Assembly: GCA_035760965.1 (NCBI GenBank)
Contig: DASTRY010000096.1
Span: forward strand, 49,023-113,022
DNA length: 64,000 nt
Direction of reading: 5' to 3'
Source: JADGHX01 sp035760965
GTDB taxonomy: Bacteria; Pseudomonadota; Gammaproteobacteria; Steroidobacterales; Steroidobacteraceae
Shown in pieces: positions 19,411-27,987 of this stretch. The notes under the pieces were generated by a model, which did not search any database, was not told the origin of the DNA, and worked only from the letters and a program-made list of their open reading frames with translations. Both the position numbers and the translations under genes were made by a program. Position 1 is the first letter of the stretch. Each line of letters starts with the position of its first letter.

Positions 19411-19458
19411 ATCTCGTGACTATTCGAACTCGTGGCTAATCGATCTCGTGACTATGAG
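19411..19458. repeat. Three-copy 16-bp tandem repeat between nadD and rsfS
   Basis: Copies start at 19411, 19427 and 19443. The first and third share ATCTCGTGACTAT exactly, and the middle copy differs at a few positions (AACTCGTGGCTAA). The third copy overlaps the nadD stop codon region. Confidence 0.7.
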
Positions 19459-20105
19459 CGCTCCGGAGCATAGCACCCCGTCTCGCGGATGATCTTGCGG
19501 ACTTCCTCGGGCACGAGATACCGCGGATCCTGGCCGCTCGTAATGACCTGGCGCAAATCGGTCGAAGAGATCTCGAGCTGGGTCACGGCCCGGATGTAGA
19601 TGCGGCCGGCGAGGGTGTCGTGCAAGTCCCTGATGCTACCGGTGCCGCGATCGACCATCACTTCGCCGAGCGGCCCCATCGTCGGCGCCTTCCAGCCCGG
19701 CCGGTGCGCAACGACGATGTGCGCGAGATCGAACAGCTCACGCCAGCGGTGCCAGTCCGGGAGTCCGAGGAATGCGTCCATGCCGAGCAGCAGGCACAGA
19801 GAGCGGTCCGGATATTCGGCGCGCAGCTCGGTGAGCGTGTCGTACGAATAGGAGACGCCTTTGCGGCGGATCTCGCGATCGTCGACGATGAAGCCGCGCT
19901 GATCGGCGATGGCCGCTTTGACCATCGCAAGACGCAGCTCCGCGCTCGCGTGCGTCATCTGCTTGTGCGGCGGGCTGCCCGCGGGCATGAAGCGCACCTC
20001 CGCGAGCTTCAGTGCCTGCAAGAGCTCGAACGCGGTACGCAGGTGCCCATAGTGAATGGGGTCGAACATTCCGCCGAACAGGCCGATCGGTTGCATCGGT
20101 TGCAT
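19452..20105 (-). CDS. nadD: Nicotinate-nucleotide adenylyltransferase NadD
   Basis: 217 residues. The nucleotidyltransferase motif FGGMFDPIHYGHLR lies at 10-23 and the C-terminal SSTDLRQ motif near 182-188. It adenylates nicotinate mononucleotide on the way to NAD. The gene starts MQPMQPIG, with two possible ATGs nine bases apart. It sits 40 bp after holA and about 70 bp before rsfS, part of the holA-nadD-rsfS-rlmH block. Confidence 0.96.
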   Translation of the reverse strand: MQPMQPIGLFGGMFDPIHYGHLRTAFELLQALKLAEVRFMPAGSPPHKQMTHASAELRLAMVKAAIADQRGFIVDDREIRRKGVSYSYDTLTELRAEYPDRSLCLLLGMDAFLGLPDWHRWRELFDLAHIVVAHRPGWKAPTMGPLGEVMVDRGTGSIRDLHDTLAGRIYIRAVTQLEISSTDLRQVITSGQDPRYLVPEEVRKIIRETGCYAPERS

Positions 20106-20145
20106 TGCGAAGCTATTTCAACATGTCGGATGGGGGCCGCGGCAG

Positions 20146-21171
20146 CTAGGGAGTGGGCGGCCGCGGCAGCGGATCGCTCGGAAGCGCAAACGTTCGCTGC
20201 GCGCACAGATCGGCGGCGAGCAGCGCCAGCTCATCCCAGGCGTTTCCCACGAGCCGGCCCTTGATCATGCGGTCGGCCCGTACGGCGCGCGTCGTGAGCC
20301 GCGCAAAGGAAAGCTGCGGCGCGCGGCGCTTCGCGCGGTCGAGCGCGGCGCTCTGTCGTGACCACGCTCGCGCCGGGCCGCCGCCTCCGCTGAGCGTTCC
20401 CGACACGTCGCGCATCGCTTTCGCAAGCGACCAGAGCACGAGCGTGGGTTCGACGCCTTCCGCGCGCAGGCCATCGAGCATGCGCAGCGTGCGGCTCGCA
20501 TCGCCGGCCAGCACGCACTCGCCGAGCTTGAACACGTCGAAGCGCGCGCTGTCGGCAACGCTGTTCAGCACGTCGTCGACCGTGACGCGAGCGCCGCGCA
20601 CGAGCAGTCGCAGCTTTTCGATCTCCTGATGCGCGGCGAGCAGATTGCCCTCGGTGCGCTCGGCGAGCAGCGCGAGCGCGTCGTCGTCCGCGTCGAGCTT
20701 CGCCTTGCGAAAGCGCGCGCGCAGCCAGCCGGTGAACTTGCCTGCGTCGATCGGCCACACCTGCACGAAACCACCGTGCGTTTCGGCGGCGCGCACCCAG
20801 TCCGCGCTCTGCGCATCGCGATCGAGGCGCGGCGCCAGAATCAGCAGCACGCGATCCGGATCGCGCGCCTCGAGCAGCGCGACGAGCGCCGCGCCGCCCT
20901 CCTTTCCGGGTTTCGCCGTCGGCAGACGCAGCTCGACGATGCGGCGCTCGGCGAAGAGCGACAGATTGTTCGCGGACGCACGCACGTCGTTCCAGTCCGC
21001 GCCGCGCTCCATGAAAAACGTCTCGCGCCCCGTGAACCCGGCGGCGCGCGCCCGGGCGCGCACGGCATCCGCCGCTTCGCCGGTGAGGAGCGGCTCATCA
21101 CCCGAAATGAGGTAGGACGGCAGCAGCTGCTGCTCGAGATGGGCGCCGAGTGTGTCGGGGTTGATCTTCAA
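20146..21171 (-). CDS. holA: DNA polymerase III subunit delta
   Basis: 341 residues from a TTG start at 21171, preceded by AGGA. This matches the usual length of about 340. Signatures include LEQQLLPSYLISGDEPLLTGEAA at the N-terminus, the motif region GKEGGAALVALLEA, and the helical collar domain after residue 210 (FKLGECVLAGDASRTLRMLDGL). HolA is the clamp-loader delta subunit that opens the sliding clamp. In relatives holA directly follows lptE. Here it opens its own minus-strand run, separated from lptE by 3.4 kb. Confidence 0.94.
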   Translation of the reverse strand: MKINPDTLGAHLEQQLLPSYLISGDEPLLTGEAADAVRARARAAGFTGRETFFMERGADWNDVRASANNLSLFAERRIVELRLPTAKPGKEGGAALVALLEARDPDRVLLILAPRLDRDAQSADWVRAAETHGGFVQVWPIDAGKFTGWLRARFRKAKLDADDDALALLAERTEGNLLAAHQEIEKLRLLVRGARVTVDDVLNSVADSARFDVFKLGECVLAGDASRTLRMLDGLRAEGVEPTLVLWSLAKAMRDVSGTLSGGGGPARAWSRQSAALDRAKRRAPQLSFARLTTRAVRADRMIKGRLVGNAWDELALLAADLCAQRTFALPSDPLPRPPTP

Positions 21172-21328
21172 CGATGGGTTTCCTGACGGGGGATTATGGT
21201 CGACTTTCCGCCGCCCGAGCCACTTCCGCTGCGGCGGCCGCTGTCCGCCTGTCGCGCGTGAGAAACATCGCGTTCCGGCGAACTGGTCGTTGAAGGTTCG
21301 CCAGCCGCCGGAGATAGTTGGCGGACCC

Positions 21329-22024
21329 ATGGGATGGCTCTCAGGTCTGCCGCGGCTCCTCGCCCCGGCCGCGCTGCTCGCGGCATCGCTCGCCATGGCC
21401 GCCGCACCGGCGGCGCCGCCGGCGAAGTCGAACGCGACACCGGCCGCCAAGGCGGTCCCCGCCAGCGCCGGCAGCGGGACCCAAACGGCACCCAAGGCTG
21501 CCCCGAACAGCACCGCGTCCAAATCGAAACGGACCAACGGCGGCACGAAAGTCGCGCCGAAAGCGAAACCCAAACAGAAGCCGGGCGAAGTGCTGTACGT
21601 CGACTGGCGCGACCTCCTGCCGGAGAACGAGCGCGCTCACTACAGCGCCTCGGCACCGCCGCCGGAGCACGGCCCGCTCGGTGAAGGCGGACCGCCGGCG
21701 GTGCAGAAACTCACGACGACCTTCAACGAAGACCTGAACGACATGGTCGTGCGCCTGCCCGGTTTCGTCGTGCCGATCGGGCCGCCGCGCGCCGGGCTCA
21801 TCACCGAGTTCTTCCTCGTTCCGTACATCGGCGCGTGCATTCACGTCCCGCCGCCGCCGCCGAATCAGATGGTGTACGTGAAGAGCACGGCGGGCATTCC
21901 GGCGGATGCGATCCACGAGGCGTACTGGGTTACGGGTAAGATGCGCGTCGAGAGTCGCACGACGGATCTCGGCACCGCGGCGTATGCGCTCGCAGCCACG
22001 GCGGTCGATCGCTACGAATACTGA
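21329..22024 (+). CDS. DUF3299 family secreted protein
   Basis: 231 residues. A signal peptide (about 1-26, LLAPAALLAASLAMAAAPA) is followed by a low-complexity Ala/Pro/Lys linker to about residue 80, then a compact domain matching DUF3299: VDWRDLLPENER, FNEDLNDMVVRLPGFVVPI, and TEFFLVPYIGACIHVPPPPP. Members are small secreted or lipid-anchored proteins of unknown function, often near heme or copper handling genes. Nothing here supports a specific role. It ends 13 bp before the iminopeptidase gene and is probably cotranscribed with it. Confidence 0.85.
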   Translation: MGWLSGLPRLLAPAALLAASLAMAAAPAAPPAKSNATPAAKAVPASAGSGTQTAPKAAPNSTASKSKRTNGGTKVAPKAKPKQKPGEVLYVDWRDLLPENERAHYSASAPPPEHGPLGEGGPPAVQKLTTTFNEDLNDMVVRLPGFVVPIGPPRAGLITEFFLVPYIGACIHVPPPPPNQMVYVKSTAGIPADAIHEAYWVTGKMRVESRTTDLGTAAYALAATAVDRYEY

Positions 22025-22037
22025 TTGGTGGAGTCGA

Positions 22038-23129
22038 ATGGCGAAGAAGGCGAAGAAGACGAAGAAAAAGAGCAGAGGTTCTTCGCGGACCCGCAGCACG
22101 CGCAAGCAGACGCGCCCCACCCGTGCACGCGCAGCGCGCGAAACACGACGCTCACCGCAGCCGCAAACGCTGCGGTCGCTCTATCCGCCGATCGAGCCGT
22201 ACAACAGCGGCTACCTGAAGGTCTCCGACCTGCACGAAATCTACTACGAGGAATGCGGCAATCCGCGCGGCAAACCGGCCGTCTTCTTGCACGGCGGCCC
22301 GGGCGGCGGCACCGACCCGAAGATGCGCCGCTTCTTCGATCCGAAGCGCTACCGCATCGTGCTGTTCGATCAGCGCGGCTCGGGCAAGAGCCGGCCGCAC
22401 GCGAGCCTCGAGCAGAACACCACGTGGGATCTCGTCGCGGACACCGAGCGCGTGCGCGAGCACCTCGGCATCGAGAAGTGGCTCGTGTTCGGCGGCTCAT
22501 GGGGCTCGACACTTGCGCTCGCGTATTCGGAAACGCATCCCGAGCGGGTCACGGAGATCGTCCTGCGCGGGATTTTCCTGCTGCGCCGCTCGGAGCTCGA
22601 ATGGTTCTACCAGAACCCCCAGGGCGCCGGCTCGCTCTTTCCGGACCTTTGGGAGGAATACATATCCGTCATTCCCGAGGAAGAGCGCGGCGATGTGATG
22701 GCCGCGTACTACAAGCGCCTGACGAGCTCCGATCCGGCTGAGGTGCGCCGCGCGGCGACCGCCTGGTCGGTCTGGGAAGGCGCGACGAGCTATCTGCGGC
22801 TGAACCCGGAGTACGTCACCAAGTTTCGCGAGGACGGTGCGTATGCGGGCGCCTTCGCGCGCATCGAGTGCCACTACTTCGTCAACCGCGGCTTCTTTCG
22901 CAGCGACAACCAGCTCATCGAGGACGTGGGCAAGATCCGCCACATTCCGGCGGTGATCGTCCAGGGACGGTACGACGTCGTGTGCCCGGCGCGCAGCGCC
23001 TGGGATTTGCACAAGGCGTGGCCCGAAGCCGACCTGCGCATCGTGCCCGACGCGGGTCACTCCGCGTTCGAGCCCGGCATCACGAGCGAGCTCGTCGCGG
23101 CGACCGATCGATTCGGCAAGCGCCGATAA
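22038..23129 (+). CDS. pip: Proline iminopeptidase with a basic N-terminal tail
   Basis: 363 residues. An N-terminal tail of about 42 residues is almost entirely Lys, Arg, Ser and Thr, then the S33 iminopeptidase begins at YPPIEPYNSGYL. HGGPGGG at 85-91 is the oxyanion loop, S154 in GGSWGS the nucleophile, and DAGHSAFE near the C-terminus supplies His. It releases N-terminal proline from peptides. The tail is not a normal part of the enzyme and is not a signal peptide. It could bind nucleic acid or membranes. The last 73 bp overlap the convergent esterase gene. Confidence 0.93.
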   Translation: MAKKAKKTKKKSRGSSRTRSTRKQTRPTRARAARETRRSPQPQTLRSLYPPIEPYNSGYLKVSDLHEIYYEECGNPRGKPAVFLHGGPGGGTDPKMRRFFDPKRYRIVLFDQRGSGKSRPHASLEQNTTWDLVADTERVREHLGIEKWLVFGGSWGSTLALAYSETHPERVTEIVLRGIFLLRRSELEWFYQNPQGAGSLFPDLWEEYISVIPEEERGDVMAAYYKRLTSSDPAEVRRAATAWSVWEGATSYLRLNPEYVTKFREDGAYAGAFARIECHYFVNRGFFRSDNQLIEDVGKIRHIPAVIVQGRYDVVCPARSAWDLHKAWPEADLRIVPDAGHSAFEPGITSELVAATDRFGKRR

Positions 23130-24079
23130 CCCGTCACGCTGTCGATGAACTTCACTGCGTCGTCGAGCACGGGCGCGCGGTGGCGCGCGGGGACGGAGAA
23201 CGCTGCGACCATGTCCGCGTGCCCGCGGTCGGGATAGAGCTCCGTATCGACGCGAACATCGTTGCGGCGAAGGGCGTCGCGCAGCGCTTCGGTCTGGTGG
23301 ACCGAGACGAGGTGGTCGTCCAGACCGTGCGCGAGGAAGGCCGGCGGCGCGGCGGGAGTTACGAAGCGCACGGGCTGGTAGTCCGCTGCGACGTACGGCC
23401 GGCCGAAAATTCGGCGCAGCGCGCGCGTGTTCGGCGCGATCGCGTAGGGACCGGCGAGACCGACCAGACCTGCGATCCACTGCGGATTGGCGCCGGCCTT
23501 GACCAGGAAGTCGGGCTTGAGTGCGAGGAACGCGGCGATGTGCGCGCCGGCCGAATGGCCCATCAGCACGATGCGTCGCGGATCGCCCCCGAACTCCTGC
23601 GCGTGCTGCTGCACCCATGCGACCGCCTGCGCCGCATCGTCGACGAACTCGGGAAACTTCACCTTCGGGTAGAGCCGATAGTCCGGAAGCACGGCGATGA
23701 AGCCGCGCTCGGCGAGCGCCGCACCGACAAACCGATACGAAGACTTCGAGCCGCTCTGCCAAGACCCGCCGTACCAGAAGATCACGACGGGCCGCAGCGA
23801 ACGGCGCGCGTCCGCCGCCTCGCCGACGGCGCCACTGCGCACGGTCGGCACGAGCGAGGCGGTCGCCTCGCGCATATCCGGCGCAGTTGCGTCGGCGGGC
23901 ACATACACATCGAGCTTCTGTCGCTTGTCGCTGCCGTACGCGATATCGGTCGTGCGCTCGTACGGGCCGAAGGACGCGGGCACATTGGCGATGAGGAACG
24001 AGACGCTCGTGCACGCCGCGCTGGAGGCGGCGAGCGTCAGGACACCCGCGCGTGCAAGCAGCTTGCGAATGGTCAGCAT
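23057..24079 (-). CDS. Alpha/beta hydrolase lipoprotein, carboxylesterase-like
   Basis: 340 residues. The lipoprotein signal ends at C23 (LAASSAAC). The body resembles BD-FAE/esterase-lipase proteins: WYGGSWQSG near 103-110 in place of HGGG, GHSAGAH with nucleophile S176, AHGLDDHLV and DRGHADMV completing the triad. It probably hydrolyses small esters at the membrane. Its start overlaps the end of the HExxH gene by seven bases, so the two are coupled behind lptE. The substrate is unknown. Confidence 0.85.
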   Translation of the reverse strand: MLTIRKLLARAGVLTLAASSAACTSVSFLIANVPASFGPYERTTDIAYGSDKRQKLDVYVPADATAPDMREATASLVPTVRSGAVGEAADARRSLRPVVIFWYGGSWQSGSKSSYRFVGAALAERGFIAVLPDYRLYPKVKFPEFVDDAAQAVAWVQQHAQEFGGDPRRIVLMGHSAGAHIAAFLALKPDFLVKAGANPQWIAGLVGLAGPYAIAPNTRALRRIFGRPYVAADYQPVRFVTPAAPPAFLAHGLDDHLVSVHQTEALRDALRRNDVRVDTELYPDRGHADMVAAFSVPARHRAPVLDDAVKFIDSVTGYRRLPNRSVAATSSLVMPGSNAE

Positions 24080-24594
24080 CGAAGGGACCCCGTCGGTCGG
24101 TTCTCGCCATCAATTACGCCGCAGGCGAGCAACCAGATGCGGGCATCCTCGGAATCTCTTTCGAACCAGGCGCGGGCGCTGCCGAGCCGGAAGCTGTAGC
24201 CCCAGGCGTCCATGTCCGCGAGCAGCCGCTCGCGGCCCACGCCGGGCAGCTGATCGGCCAGCAGAATCTGTAAATAGCAGACGCCGTTCTCTTCCGGATC
24301 GTCCCCGCCCGCGTCGCGATCGAGCCCGACGCGCCGCTCGGGCGTCATGCAGATGTAGTGGCACGCCTCGTGGAGCACCGAGTGCACCGGCGTGTCGAGC
24401 CGGGCGAACAGGCGATTGTCCTGCAGCCCCGCTTCGCTCTCGCCCCAGTACGAGCCCGGGATCACTTCGTTCGGCGCGACGAGCTGCAACTCGAGCCCGT
24501 AGCGATTCAGCAGCAGCGCGACCGCGACCCGATCCACCGAGCCGAGTCGCAACACGCGGTCTGCGTTCGGGGCGGACGGCGCCGGCGCGGTCAC
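24073..24594 (-). CDS. Unrecognised HExxH protein, putative zinc protease-like
   Basis: 173 residues with no signal peptide or membrane segment. The centre holds HSVLHEACHYICM, giving HExxH at 75-79, followed by acidic DPEEN at 99-103 that could supply a third zinc ligand in a gluzincin arrangement. Flanks are VDRVAVALLLNRYGLEL at 20-36 and WGYSFRLGSARAWFERDSED at 131-150. I did not recognise the family. It starts within the lptE stop codon (four-base overlap) and ends within the esterase start, so it belongs to the leuS-lptE transcript. Confidence 0.8.
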   Translation of the reverse strand: MTAPAPSAPNADRVLRLGSVDRVAVALLLNRYGLELQLVAPNEVIPGSYWGESEAGLQDNRLFARLDTPVHSVLHEACHYICMTPERRVGLDRDAGGDDPEENGVCYLQILLADQLPGVGRERLLADMDAWGYSFRLGSARAWFERDSEDARIWLLACGVIDGENRPTGSLRC

Positions 24595-25178
24595 AGGCTG
24601 GCTAAGCGGCGCATCACGATGTTCACCAGATCGCGCGCCATCCCCTCGCGCAGAATCGCCGCTTCGTTTTCCTTGGCGAGCAGCGTGCGCTCATCGAAGC
24701 TGTAGTCGCGGGTGACGGAGACTTTCTGCGCCGGCAGCAGCTCCGCGTTCTTGGAGCTGACGGAGAATTCGACGGTGTAGGTGAGCTCGTACTCGCGCGG
24801 GATGTTGTTCGCGGAGACCGACAGGATCTTGGAGGTGACGTCGTCCGTGAGAATGCGAACGGTGCCCGTGGCGGAGGTGCTGTCCTCGGCGAGCTTGCCG
24901 CCGTTCGTGATGAGCGCTTTGCGCAAGCCCTGCACGAAATCGCTCTGATCGTTCGGCGCGATCACGTAAGTCACCGCGAGCGGCGCAGGCAGCGGCATGC
25001 GCCCCTGTAGTCGGAAGCCGCAGCCGCTCAGAAACACTGCCGCCACCACCGCGAGCGCACACGCGTCCGCGGTGCCTGCACGCATGCGCGCGGTGCGCAG
25101 CGGCCGGCGCAAACGCCTGAGATCGGCGAAATGTGCAACGTCGCCGCTCGGCTCGACCCCGCGAATGCCGTTGCTCAT
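24591..25178 (-). CDS. lptE: LPS assembly lipoprotein LptE
   Basis: 195 residues from ATG 25178, which overlaps the leuS stop (ATGA). A second ATG at 25085 gives 164 residues with a more typical lipoprotein signal ending LSGCGF. I keep the longer form because of the coupling overlap, but the shorter start is plausible. The rest matches LptE: GCGFRLQGR, YVIAPNDQSDFVQGL, REYELTYTVEFSV and a C-terminal RDLVNIVMRRL. LptE plugs the LptD pore that inserts LPS in the outer membrane. Downstream comes the HExxH gene instead of the expected holA. Confidence 0.92.
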   Translation of the reverse strand: MSNGIRGVEPSGDVAHFADLRRLRRPLRTARMRAGTADACALAVVAAVFLSGCGFRLQGRMPLPAPLAVTYVIAPNDQSDFVQGLRKALITNGGKLAEDSTSATGTVRILTDDVTSKILSVSANNIPREYELTYTVEFSVSSKNAELLPAQKVSVTRDYSFDERTLLAKENEAAILREGMARDLVNIVMRRLASL

Positions 25179-27817
25179 ACGACGATGTTCACCAGCTTGC
25201 CGCGCACGTACACGACCTTGCGCACCGGCTTGCCGCCGACGAACTTCTGCACGTTCGCGTCCGCCAGCGCCGCATCGCGCGCAACGTTCTCGTCCGCATC
25301 CGCGGGAATGATCACGCGACCGCGCAGCTTGCCGCTCACCTGCACGACGACCTCGATCTCGTCCTGCTTCAGCGCCGCTTCGTCGACGACGGGCCACGGC
25401 GCATCGAGCAGGTCGCCGTACTTCTCGGCGAATCCCATCTCGGACCACAGCACATGGGTCACGTGAGGCGCAATCGGATACAGCGTGCGCAACAAAATGC
25501 CGATGCTCTCGAACGCCAGCGGCACGCTGCTCCGCGCCTCTTCGCTGTCGATGCTGTTCAGCATCTTCATGCACGCGGACACGACGGTGTTGTACTGAAT
25601 GCGGTCGTAGTCGTGCAGCGCTTGCTTCAGGCTCGTGTGCACGGCGCGGCGGACGTCCGCCTGCTTCGGCGTCAAAGCACTCTGGTCCACGGGCGTGAAG
25701 CGCGCCGCAGCCTGCGCTGCCGACGACTCGTGAATCGTGCGGCACACCGTCCAGAGCTTGCGCAGAAAGCGCTGCACGCCCGCGGCGCCGGAATCCGACC
25801 ACACGGCGCTCTCCGCCGGCGGGCCGGCGAACATCACATACGCACGCGCCGTATCCGCCCCGAAGCGCTCGATGATGTCGCGCGGCTCGACGACGTTGTT
25901 CTTGCTCTTCGACATCTTCTCGATGCCGCCGAAGAGCACGGGCTGCCCGTCTTCCAGCGCGACGGCCCCGACCGGACGGCCCTTCTCGTCGTACTTCACG
26001 TCGACTTCGCTCGGGTAGTACCAGCGTCTGCGGCCCGCCGCGTCCTCGCGGTAGTAGCACTCCGCGAGCAACATGCCCTGCGTGAAGAGACGCGTGAACG
26101 GCTCATCGAACTTGATGAGCCCAAGGTCGCGCATCACCTTCGTCCAGAATCGCGCGTACAGCAGGTGCAGGACGGCGTGCTCGATGCCCCCGATGTACTG
26201 GTCCATCGGCATCCAGTAGTCCGCGCGCTGATCGACCATGCGGTCCGCATCGGGACAGCAGTAGCGCATGAAGTACCAGGCGGAATCGACGAACGTGTCC
26301 ATCGTGTCCGTCTCGCGCCGCGCCGGCTTGCCGCACTTCGGGCAAGTGCACGCGAGGAAGCGCTCGTCCTTGTTCAGCGGATTGCCGGTGCCATCCGGCA
26401 CGAGATCTTCGGGCAGCACCACCGGCAGGTCTTTTTCCGGTACAGGTACCGGCCCGCAGTCGGCGCAGTGGATGATCGGGATCGGCGTGCCCCAGTAGCG
26501 CTGCCGCGAGATACCCCAGTCGCGCAAGCGCCAGCGCACCTGCTTCTCGCCGAGCCCCTTGGCGGCCAGGTCGGCGGCCACCGCATCGACGGCCGCTTCG
26601 TACGTGAGCCCGTCGTATTTGCCGCTGTTCACGCATACGGCGACTTCTTTGTCGCCATACCAGGGCTGCCAGGCGCTCGTGTCGTACTGATGCTGCCCGG
26701 TCTTGTCCGCGATCACCTGCTTGATCGGCAAGCCGTAACGCTTCGCGAACGCGAAGTCGCGCTCGTCGTGACCCGGCACGCCCATGACCGCGCCTTCGCC
26801 GTAGCCCATCAGCACGTAGTTGCCGACCCAGACGGGAATGCGCTCGTTCGTCAGCGGATGCGCGACGGAGAAGCCGGTGGCCATGCCCTTCTTCTCCATC
26901 GTCGCGGCTTCCGCTTCCGCGACACCGCCCTTCTTGCACTCCTCGATGAAGGCCGCGAGCGCGGGATTGCTGCGCGCGAGATGCGTCGCGAGCGGATGCT
27001 CCGCCGCGAGCGCGACGAATGTCACGCCCATGATGGTGTCCGCGCGTGTCGTGAACACGCGCAGCACGCCTTTCGGCGGCAGATCCGTCACGGGCCCGGT
27101 GATCTCGTATGGGAAACCGAGCGTCACGCCGTAGCTGCGCCCGATCCAGTTCTCCTGCATGGTCCGCACCTGGTGCGGCCAGCCGTCCAGCTTGTGCTGC
27201 GTATAGTCGAGCAGCTCCTCGGCGTACTGGGTGATCGCGAGGTAGTAGCCGGGGATCTCACGCTTTTCGACGATGGCGCCCGAGCGCCAGCCGCGCCCGT
27301 CGATCACCTGCTCGTTGGCGAGCACGGTGTTGTCCACCGGGTCCCAGTTCACGACCTGCGTCTTGCGATACGCGATGCCCTTTTCGAGCATCTTCAGGAA
27401 CAGCCACTGATTCCAGCGGTAGTACGAGGGATCGCAGGTCGCGATCTCGCGCGACCAGTCGAAGGCCAGCCCGAGCGGCTGCATCTGCGACTTCATGTCC
27501 GCGATGTTCGCGCGCGTCCACTCGGCCGGCGCCACCTTCTTGTCGATGGCCGCGTTCTCCGCCGGCAAGCCGAACGCGTCCCAGCCCATCGGCATGAGAA
27601 CGTTCCGGCCCTGCATGCGCAGGCTCCGGTACATCACGTCGTTGATGGTGTAGTTGCGGACGTGCCCCATGTGCAGCTTGCCGGACGGGTACGGCAGCAT
27701 CGAGCACGCGTAGTACTTCGGCCGCGAGGCGTCCTCGCGCGTGCGGAAGGCGTCGCGCGCCGTCCAGTGGGCCTGCGCGGCCCGCTCGACCGCCGCTGCG
27801 TTGTAGAGCTCGTCCAT
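25175..27817 (-). CDS. leuS: Leucyl-tRNA synthetase
   Basis: 880 residues. The class I HIGH motif is HMGH at 49-52 (YPSGKLHMGHVRNY), the CP1 editing domain follows, and KMSKSKNN is the second ATP motif. It charges tRNA-Leu. It is the first gene after the degP terminator at 27921-27959, about 170 bp away, so it should have its own promoter. It is coupled to lptE by a four-base overlap. Confidence 0.98.
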   Translation of the reverse strand: MDELYNAAAVERAAQAHWTARDAFRTREDASRPKYYACSMLPYPSGKLHMGHVRNYTINDVMYRSLRMQGRNVLMPMGWDAFGLPAENAAIDKKVAPAEWTRANIADMKSQMQPLGLAFDWSREIATCDPSYYRWNQWLFLKMLEKGIAYRKTQVVNWDPVDNTVLANEQVIDGRGWRSGAIVEKREIPGYYLAITQYAEELLDYTQHKLDGWPHQVRTMQENWIGRSYGVTLGFPYEITGPVTDLPPKGVLRVFTTRADTIMGVTFVALAAEHPLATHLARSNPALAAFIEECKKGGVAEAEAATMEKKGMATGFSVAHPLTNERIPVWVGNYVLMGYGEGAVMGVPGHDERDFAFAKRYGLPIKQVIADKTGQHQYDTSAWQPWYGDKEVAVCVNSGKYDGLTYEAAVDAVAADLAAKGLGEKQVRWRLRDWGISRQRYWGTPIPIIHCADCGPVPVPEKDLPVVLPEDLVPDGTGNPLNKDERFLACTCPKCGKPARRETDTMDTFVDSAWYFMRYCCPDADRMVDQRADYWMPMDQYIGGIEHAVLHLLYARFWTKVMRDLGLIKFDEPFTRLFTQGMLLAECYYREDAAGRRRWYYPSEVDVKYDEKGRPVGAVALEDGQPVLFGGIEKMSKSKNNVVEPRDIIERFGADTARAYVMFAGPPAESAVWSDSGAAGVQRFLRKLWTVCRTIHESSAAQAAARFTPVDQSALTPKQADVRRAVHTSLKQALHDYDRIQYNTVVSACMKMLNSIDSEEARSSVPLAFESIGILLRTLYPIAPHVTHVLWSEMGFAEKYGDLLDAPWPVVDEAALKQDEIEVVVQVSGKLRGRVIIPADADENVARDAALADANVQKFVGGKPVRKVVYVRGKLVNIVV

Positions 27818-27920
27818 TCGGAAACAGCTGGAATCTCAGAGATTTGAGGGTTCGGCAGGATACACGAACACGCCTCCGCCACGAACGACCGGCGCGTTCA
27901 CTCGGGCCGATGCGCCCCCC

Positions 27921-27959
27921 AAAACGCGCAGGCCGCCGCGATCGAGCCGCGGCGGCCTG
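27921..27959 (-). terminator. Intrinsic terminator after degP
   Basis: A perfect 12-bp stem (27929-27940 with 27948-27959, arm CAGGCCGCCGCG on the plus strand) with a seven-base loop is followed on the minus strand by GCGTTTTGG. It lies 28 bp beyond the degP stop and separates it from leuS. Confidence 0.8.
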
Positions 27960-27987
27960 GAGTCGGACACCGGAAGCGGCGTGAAGC

